Of a stretch of 64,000 bases of DNA, positions 57,547 to 64,000 are shown one piece after another. Source of the DNA: Ectobius pallidus (Eukaryota; Arthropoda; Insecta; Blattodea; Ectobiidae). The notes under the pieces are model-generated. The model had not been told where the DNA came from. It was given only the letters and a program-made list of their open reading frames with translations, and searched no databases. The stretch covers positions 199,602,174 through 199,666,173 of the forward strand of contig CAXKWD010000003.1 in NCBI GenBank assembly GCA_964059195.1, in the 5' to 3' direction. Made by a program: the position numbers and the translations under genes. Positions within the stretch are counted from its first letter, which is position 1. Every line of letters starts with the position of its first letter.

Positions 57547-59076
57547 ATGGAGCCTATACATGAGTATGAGGATATTAAGATTGAAATTAAAGAAGAGATT
57601 TCTGACATACAACCAAAAACTGAACCCGTTCCTGTTACGTTTGACACAATAAAGACACAGCGTATCAAATATGAAAACATAAAACGCAACGATTATACAG
57701 CATGCAACACCATTCGGAAGTGTGAGCCTATACCTACTTCATTTGACACAATACAAACAAAACTAATCAAATGTGAAAATACAGACAAAAAGGAAGGTGG
57801 AATATTTCAAGAAAGTAATGATCGGATAATGCAATCACACTCAACTGCTGTATGTGAAAGCACACCCTCTGCTAAAAGCAGATTCGAACATCTCTCGTGT
57901 GATAAATTTTCCAGAAAAGGAGACTTCAAAAGACATGTGCAAACTCACACTGGAGAGAATGCATTCGCATGTCATGTATGTGCCAAGAATTTTTCACGAA
58001 GTAGTCACCTCAAAGAACATCTGCTTACTCACACTGGAGAGAAGGGATTCGCATGTGAAATATGTGCCAAGAAATTTTCAAAAAGGGGTAACCTCAAAGA
58101 ACATCTGCTTACTCACACTGGAGAGAAGGCATTAACATGTGAAATATGTGCCAAGAAATTTTCAAGAAGGGGTAACCTCAAAGAACATCTGCTTACTCAC
58201 ACTGGAGAGAAGGGATTCGCATGTGATATATGTGCCAAGAAATTTTCACAAAGAGGTGGCCTCAAAATACATCTACTTACTCATACTGGGGAGAAGGAAT
58301 TCACATGTGATATATGTGCCAAGAAATTTTTACAAAGAGGGCACATCAAAGAACATCTGCTTACTCACACTGGAGACAAGGCATTCACATGTGAAATATG
58401 TGCCAAGAAATTTTCAAGAAGGGGTAACCTCAAAGAACATCTGCTTACTCACACTGGAGAGAAGGCATTAACATGTGAAATATGTGCCAAGAAATTTTCA
58501 AGAAGGGGTAACCTCAAAGAACATCTGCTTACTCACACTGGTGAGAAGGCATTAACATGTGAAATATGTGCAAAGAAATTTTCAAAAAAGGGTTACCTCA
58601 AAGTACATCTGCTTACTCACACTGGAGAAAAGTCTTTCGCATGTGATATATGTGCCAAGAAATTTTTCAGAAAAGGAGACCTCAAAATACATCATCTTAC
58701 TCACACTGGAGAAAAGACATTCACATGTGGAAAATGTGCCAAGAAGTTTTCACGAAGTGGTAGCCTCAAAGAACATCAGCTTACTCACACTGGAGAAAAG
58801 GCATTCGCATGTGGTATATGTGCCACGAAATTTTCACTACGTTCTAGCCTTAAAAAACATCAGCTTACTCACACTGGAGAGAAGGCATTCCAATGTGATA
58901 TATGTGCCACGAAATTTTCACTACGTTGTAACCTTAAAAAACATCAGCTCACTCACACTGGAGAGAAGGCATTCCAATGTGATATATGCGCCAAGAAATT
59001 TTCCCGAAGTTCAATTCTCAAATCACATCTACTTACTCACACTGCACACAAGCAATACATTTTCAGAAAGGTGTAA
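57547..59076 (+). CDS. C2H2 zinc-finger protein, thirteen fingers (locus copy 2)
   Basis: 509 residues. N-terminus (1-120) clearly paralogous to gene 1, with the same IHEYEDIKIEIKEEISDIQ opening. The first finger lost its CxxC knuckle by a 12-bp deletion (now SCDKFSRKGD); thirteen complete C2H2 fingers follow. Several fingers are near-identical (RRGNLKEH occurs three times), which points to recent internal duplication. The frame ends in a short non-finger tail (YIFRKV), because a frameshift near 59,055 moves two more fingers out of frame. A nuclear DNA-binding transcription factor by family. Confidence 0.9.
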   Translation: MEPIHEYEDIKIEIKEEISDIQPKTEPVPVTFDTIKTQRIKYENIKRNDYTACNTIRKCEPIPTSFDTIQTKLIKCENTDKKEGGIFQESNDRIMQSHSTAVCESTPSAKSRFEHLSCDKFSRKGDFKRHVQTHTGENAFACHVCAKNFSRSSHLKEHLLTHTGEKGFACEICAKKFSKRGNLKEHLLTHTGEKALTCEICAKKFSRRGNLKEHLLTHTGEKGFACDICAKKFSQRGGLKIHLLTHTGEKEFTCDICAKKFLQRGHIKEHLLTHTGDKAFTCEICAKKFSRRGNLKEHLLTHTGEKALTCEICAKKFSRRGNLKEHLLTHTGEKALTCEICAKKFSKKGYLKVHLLTHTGEKSFACDICAKKFFRKGDLKIHHLTHTGEKTFTCGKCAKKFSRSGSLKEHQLTHTGEKAFACGICATKFSLRSSLKKHQLTHTGEKAFQCDICATKFSLRCNLKKHQLTHTGEKAFQCDICAKKFSRSSILKSHLLTHTAHKQYIFRKV

Positions 59077-59335
59077 CCTCAAAAACCATCTGCTTACTCA
59101 CACTGGAGAAAAGGCTTTTGCATGTGATGTTTGTGCCAAGAAATTTTATCAAAGCCGTGGACTCAACAAACATCTGATTACTCACACTGGAGAGATGGCA
59201 TTCACATGAGATATATGTGCCAAGAAATTTTCACAATGTGGTAACCTCAATGAACATCTGCTTATTCACACTGGGAGACCTCAAAAGATATCTTCTTACT
59301 CACAAGAGGAACAATCTTTGCTAGTGTAATGTGCA
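59062..59335 (+). pseudogene. Out-of-frame C-terminal fingers of zinc-finger gene 2
   Basis: In the next frame: FSERCNLKNHLLTHTGEK, a full CDVCAKKF finger, then TGA at 59,208. Further finger-like codons (CAKKFSQCGNLNEHLLIHTG) continue to about 59,280, and the tail TSYSQEEQSLLV corresponds to gene 1's last codons shifted. These are relics of a longer ancestor. Confidence 0.75.
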
Positions 59336-59663
59336 CACTGAGACTTGGTCATGTGTGAGGTTATACAAGTAATGCATGTTTGCCTCATACTGTGAGAAAT
59401 ACGTATAGGTCTAGTTTAGGTACATAAACGCATAAAATCCAAACCACTTTTCGATCTTAATAATAAACCGCTCAAATCATTCAGGAACTTCTAAAGAATT
59501 TTTTGTCACCTCAAACGACTTTGTAATTGCTTCGAAAGCTTAGAAAAACACTAATTAAAGACGCAATTTTCCCCATATAAAATCATAATAATTTCTAATA
59601 ATAACCTGACAGCTAATAACATACTGCAGTTACATACTTTATAATGAAATCTTACGTTTTATA

Positions 59664-61016
59664 CAGGGCGATCCATATAAAACTGAACACTTTTAAAGGC
59701 TTATAACTTTTAAACTAATAATAGCATACATATGCAACTGTGCTGAATTACAGAGTACCTTTGGGAGATTCCTCAGAGTAAATGTTGAAAATGTCCTCCA
59801 CCTGCATCCATACACAACTGTACTCGTCGCACCATATTCTGAGACGTTTTCCGAAGCGTATCCTCGTTAATGTTACTGATTTCATTCCTTATTGCTTCAC
59901 GGAGTTCAGCAAGTGACCGCGGTCTATTCTTGTACACCCTGTCCTTAAGGTAGCCCCACAAGAAGAAATCTGGAGATGTCAGGTCTGGCGATCTGGGAGG
60001 CCACAGATTGTTTGAGACAAGACGATCACCGAAGAAGCTGGCTATAAGTTTCATGGAATCACCAGACGTATGGCATGTTGCGCCATCTTGCTGGAAATAA
60101 CCTTCTGTTAATTCGATGTCGTCCAGTTGTTCCACGAATGTATTGAAGATGCGACCATAAACCGCAGTGTTTACCTTGGTGTCGTAGAAAATGGGACCAA
60201 CAATTCTGGTAGCTGACACCGCACACCAGACCCCAACCTTTTCCGGATGCAATGGAGCTTCGTGGATAATATTCGGGTTCTCAGCAGCCCAATACCTGCT
60301 GTTTTGAGTGTTGATGTAGCCTGAGAGGTGAAACCATGCTTCATCTGTAAACCAGGTTATGGAGAGAATGTCTGGGGTTGCAATAAGAAGAGCCTGAAAC
60401 CATTGGCAATAACGCATTCGCTTTTCCGCGTCTGGTTCTTTTAACTGATGCACTACATGCACGCTGTATGCTCGTAGGCCTGCTTTCTTTGCAGCTCTCT
60501 GACATGTGCCATATGAGTAGCCTGTCTCCTGGCTCAACCGGCGCAATGATTTCTTTGGTGAGTTCACAAAACGTTCTCGAACATCATTAACACACTCTTG
60601 ACTCATCACAGATCTTTTTTTCCCAGTTTCGCTGAGGAGAGAGCCAGTTGTCTCCAGCTTCCTCACCATGGATAAAATTGTTGCCCTTGTTGGAATATTG
60701 CGCACATTGAATTGTCTTCTAAATGCCCATTGAGTTTCAATCAATGACTTCGTACACCAATATGTTTTCACAAGAAAAACACGCTGCTGAATTGAGAACT
60801 GCATTTTCGTTTCTGACTGCAAAACTAGAGACTGAAAACTAAAAACAACAATAGTCGTAAGGCAACAATGCATGGATGGTAGGAGTACAAACATTATTAC
60901 CAATATCGATTCTCCCAAAGCCACTGAGATCATAAAACCAAATTTCAATCTTTTATTACTTTCCAGAGGGAAATTATAAGTCTTTAAAACTGTTCAGTTT
61001 TATATGGATCGCCCTG
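59664..61016 (-). mobile_element. Mariner-type element, 1,353 bp
   Basis: Termini CAGGGCGATCCATATAAAAC at both ends (inverted, about 27 bp), flanked by TA at 59,662-59,663 and 61,017-61,018. The paralogous locus at about 4,229 has the empty TA site. One gene inside. Confidence 0.9.
59773..60804 (-). CDS. Mariner-like transposase, intact frame
   Basis: 343 residues from ATG 60,804, where homology-like content begins (FSIQQRVFLVKTYW); the frame upstream of it is fortuitous. An N-terminal paired-type HTH region (about 5-110) precedes the catalytic motifs TWFTDEAWFHLSG (Asp154), YFQQDGATCHT (Asp240) and RSPDLTSPDFFLWGYLK (Asp274). Spacing of the last two is 33-34, as in mariner DD34D. Also has WAAENPN and GVWCAVSA motifs. 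The enzyme cuts and pastes DNA at TA. No stop or frameshift and near-identical TIRs, so the copy may be young or even competent. Confidence 0.9.
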   Translation of the reverse strand: MQFSIQQRVFLVKTYWCTKSLIETQWAFRRQFNVRNIPTRATILSMVRKLETTGSLLSETGKKRSVMSQECVNDVRERFVNSPKKSLRRLSQETGYSYGTCQRAAKKAGLRAYSVHVVHQLKEPDAEKRMRYCQWFQALLIATPDILSITWFTDEAWFHLSGYINTQNSRYWAAENPNIIHEAPLHPEKVGVWCAVSATRIVGPIFYDTKVNTAVYGRIFNTFVEQLDDIELTEGYFQQDGATCHTSGDSMKLIASFFGDRLVSNNLWPPRSPDLTSPDFFLWGYLKDRVYKNRPRSLAELREAIRNEISNINEDTLRKTSQNMVRRVQLCMDAGGGHFQHLL

Positions 61017-61244
61017 TATAATTTCCGGTCAGATAAACAAAAGGAACGTCCCCAATGATCTGTTATATTAAGCTAAGAGCGCTGGGGTTACATAAATTCG
61101 AACAGAAGCTTAATTTGATGTAATACGTGGAGAGGAACCATGTTGGAATGGTATATGTAATAACTATTATTTGCTTCGTTTTTTAATGAAGTGGAATAGC
61201 TAAACTTTTGGAATATTAATTCGTGATCAGTTAACATTACGCCG

Positions 61245-61498
61245 AACGCCACCTTGGGTTAATCGGTAGCACGCCTGTCTTCCACTCCGGCGGTCCGGGT
61301 TCGAATCAGTGGTGAAAAATCCCTTTTCCGGGTTCGGGACTATGTTTGTGTTGTCCTTAGGCGGAAATAAATTCGCGGAAAATATCCCCGTAAAGGATCG
61401 TTTGCGCGATCCGGTAGGACTAAAGTGTTCAGTGTTTTACTTCATGTTTGAATGAAGAGCTAAGAGAAGCGTTTCCAATATTACTCAATAAATCCTTT
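61245..61498 (+). mobile_element. tRNA-derived SINE (copy 2)
   Basis: Counterpart of 4,460-4,738 (box B CCGGGTTCGAATC), with an 11-bp deletion in the body. Copied with the zinc-finger locus. Confidence 0.65.
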
Positions 61499-64000
61499 AA
61501 TTAAATAACTTATCCATCCATTAATTCTTTCCTTCATTCTTCCATCCATCCATTCTCAGGCATCCATTCTCATCCATCCATTAATCAATGTACTCATTAA
61601 TTCATTCATTCATCCACCGATCTACCTTTATTTATTCATTCATTCATCCACTTCATTAATTAATTATTTCATCCACCCATTAATTAATTAATCATTTCAA
61701 CCAATCATCCATCCATTAAATCATTCATCCATAATTAATTCATGAATCCATTCCATTAATGCATCCATCGATCCATTAATTAATTCACGTATACGTTAAT
61801 GAATTAAAAAATTAACTCATACATCCGATTTTTAGGTAGATTTTTCTTCGAAAATGGATACCACTTTATGATTTTCGAAAAATTCTTTCATATCTTTACG
61901 TTTCATGCTCCCCTAAGTACGAAACCACCGCCCGTTCAAAAAAAAAATTTTGTGATATTTATATATATATCTTTACACGATAGCGGCCGTAATTTTGAAG
62001 ATATTTGAACCAAATTTTATTATGTTATTTCTAGGCCCAATAGTTCGGACAAGTTCGTTAATGGGCAAAATTGGCCCAAGGGGGTGGTCGGGGGAGGGGG
62101 TTGAAATTTTTAAAAATGTATATCTCGGCCCCTATGAAGTATAGAGGGAAACTTTGTTTGAATAAATTAGAGTACTCCCTATGGAGTTTACAGTGACACC
62201 AACGATTCGGGGGTTCGAGTGAAGGTGGGGTTGGGGGATGAAAATTCGAAACTTTTGAAACCACGTCTTGTGGGGTATCGTTGAAAAGCTCTTGATGAGT
62301 ACTCTACAAATCAATAAGTAGTTTCTTGATAGCTCTCATATTACGCGAGATTTTAATGTTTGAAAATAATAACACTTAAAAGAATTATTATAATATCATA
62401 ATTTTGTCTTGTTTAGCGGCTTTGCTAATTTTATTCATTGCTGATCTTGCACACGGCCTCCCAGAGGCTTGTTGTCAAAACAAATGATTGTAGGCTCTTC
62501 CTCTTTACCGAATTCAGTTCCCATTACTGCAGGTTTACCATACCAAGGCTAAAGAAGAAGAGTGCTATGCAGCGACAATAAATTAAACCAAAAGCACTTC
62601 GAAATCTACCTCCGCCTGTAGGCCTGCCTAAAGGGATTTTTTTCATTCATAAACCCATCACGTCCACTCATGCATTTATAATTTAATTGAACTTTCCAAT
62701 TATTACTTAATTATTTCATTTGTCGATCCACCCATTTATTAATTATTAAATTCAGATCCATTAATTACTTCATTTATCCATTCGTAATCCAAAAATTAAC
62801 CAATTTATTCATTCATCCTCAGCCGTTCATCCACTCTTCCATAACCAGTAATTAATAAATTATTTCATCCATATATTCATCCAATCATTAAATCATTCCT
62901 TAATTTAAGGATGGATTGATGGATGAATGTATGGATTAATTAATTAATTGGATGAAAGGATGTATGCCTGAAGTAATTAATTTATTTACGGATGGGTGGA
63001 TAAATTAATTATTGCGTGAATTAATTAATGGATGGATGAATGGTTGGATCGTTGAGTGGATGAATTATGTAAATAAATAATGGATGGAGTTATCAGTGGA
63101 TGGATTATTTAAATAATGGACGGTTGACTGGATGGTTATATGGATGACTGGATTTATTGATGAATGGATGGATGATTGATGGATGAATTAATTAATGGGT
63201 GGGTGGATGGAAGTTTGGATGGTTTGTTGAATAATTGAAATTATTAATGGATGGATGGTTTTATGAATTATTTGATTACTTAATGGAATGAGATGATTGA
63301 GAGTAATAAGAAGATAGAGAAGAAATATCCAACTACCCATTAATTAATTAAGTAATTAGTCTATTGATTTATTCAATTATTCATCCACCCATCCATCCAT
63401 TAATTCATGCATTCATCTGTATATAGACAACAAACCATCCATTATTATATTTATTTATGGATTGATGGAGGGATGGTTGGTCGGACGGATGGATGTATAG
63501 TTGGGTCGATGGATGAATTAATTAATGGATGAATGGATAGATCAATGAGTGAATGAATGAACGGATGAATTATGGATGGATTGATTGCTTGATCGATGGA
63601 TCCATTGATGGATTATTGATTAAACAACGAATGAATGACGGATATATGGATGGATTGTTGTTGGATGAATTGATTGATGAATGAATGAATGGATGGATGT
63701 TTGAATTATAGGTGGATCGATATAAGAATGAATGGATTGATTGATGGTTGGATTTATTGGTGGATGAAGGAATGAATGGATTGATTGATGGATGGATGAA
63801 CAGATTGATTAATTGTTGGATGAATGAATGGATCAACATGTGGATGAATGGATGGATGGATGGATTGATGTTTGATTGGCTTGATGAATGGCTAGATGAA
63901 TTAATTAATAAATTAGTATATGGAAGGTTGGATGGATAAACAGTTGGATGAATCAAATAATTATTTGAATAATGGATGAATTAATTTATAGATGAATTTT
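61499..64000. repeat. Third, partial copy of the 2.5-kb satellite unit
   Basis: From 61,499 it follows unit 1 from about 7,306 (AAATAACTTATCCATCCATT), diverging, then 62,760-64,000 follows 7,430-8,690 closely. Runs off the window. ORFs rich in N, P, S, I and H are artefacts. Confidence 0.85.
61815..62660. other. Insertion within satellite copy 3
   Basis: About 850 bp of non-satellite sequence absent from units 1 and 2, with a G-rich GGGGGTGGTCGGGGGAGGGG near 62,080 and GGGGTTCGAGTGAAGGTGGG near 62,210. No ends or coding features recognised. Confidence 0.5.

Overview
The window looks like repeat-rich insect (arthropod) genomic DNA. Signs of this are C2H2 zinc-finger genes, interstitial TTAGG-type insect telomere repeats, non-LTR retrotransposons of Jockey-like and R4/Dong-like type, mariner, CACTA, hAT-like and Helitron-like elements, tRNA-derived SINEs and long ATGGATGG-type satellites. 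A cockroach- or termite-like genome is my guess from general flavour only. No conserved single-copy host gene is visible apart from two related zinc-finger genes; almost everything else is mobile or repetitive.

Layout. 0-2.2 kb: a dispersed DNA element. 2.2-4.7 kb: zinc-finger gene 1 with an AT-rich repeat upstream and a tRNA-derived SINE downstream. 4.7-6.5 kb: a 5'-truncated R4/Dong-like retrotransposon sitting inside a (TAA)n microsatellite. 6.6-12.8 kb: CATC/GATG satellite, including a 2,527-bp tandem duplication. 12.9-13.7 kb: a 183-bp tandem repeat. 13,743-31,808: an 18-kb, almost perfectly palindromic mobile element (below). 31.8-32.9 kb: SINE, (ATT)n, CATC satellite. 32.9-36.2 kb: a long-TIR transposon with a decayed PIN-nuclease-like gene. 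36.2-53 kb: Helitron-like fragments, MITEs, LINE pieces, a 521-aa Jockey-like reverse-transcriptase reading frame, and an intact-looking DDE transposase with long D-E spacing. 53.9-56.9 kb: a probable solo LTR with two nested MITEs. 56.9-61.5 kb: a second, diverged copy of the zinc-finger locus, interrupted by an intact-looking mariner. 61.5-64 kb: a third copy of the satellite.

The central discovery candidate is the element at 13,743-31,808. It begins AGTAGTATAGGG, ends CCCTATACTACT, and is flanked by an exact 6-bp duplication AAGGCA. AGT...ACT termini plus a 6-bp target duplication are the signature of Maverick/Polinton (adintovirus-like) integrase-mobilised elements. Unlike known members, whose terminal repeats are short, this one is two ~7-kb inverted arms around a 1.14-kb loop. 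No polymerase, integrase, ATPase or capsid gene is visible. Each arm carries the same outward-running genes: a one-BIR protein (IAP-like, without RING), two paralogous small proteins (141 and 107 aa) with a shared G-Y-V / YG / VFLP pattern, and a third gene of unknown function. All visible translated products are identical between arms. The arms also carry duplicated TATA promoter/leader-exon modules and, at the outer ends, CRE palindromes (TGACGTCA) followed by 7 or 8 copies of a 28-bp unit pairing an ETS motif with a YY1-like motif. The loop holds 218-bp tandem repeats, a small probable two-exon gene, and a block of CCTAA telomere-type repeats.

My inference is that this is a copy-back (inverted-dimer) derivative of one end of a Maverick/adintovirus-like genome. 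It would keep two identical integrase-competent termini and could move with borrowed enzymes. Arm-specific changes show it is not an assembly fold-back: a CACTA element with TAA duplication in one arm only, 7 versus 8 array units, one stop codon, and an ~850-bp block in one arm only.
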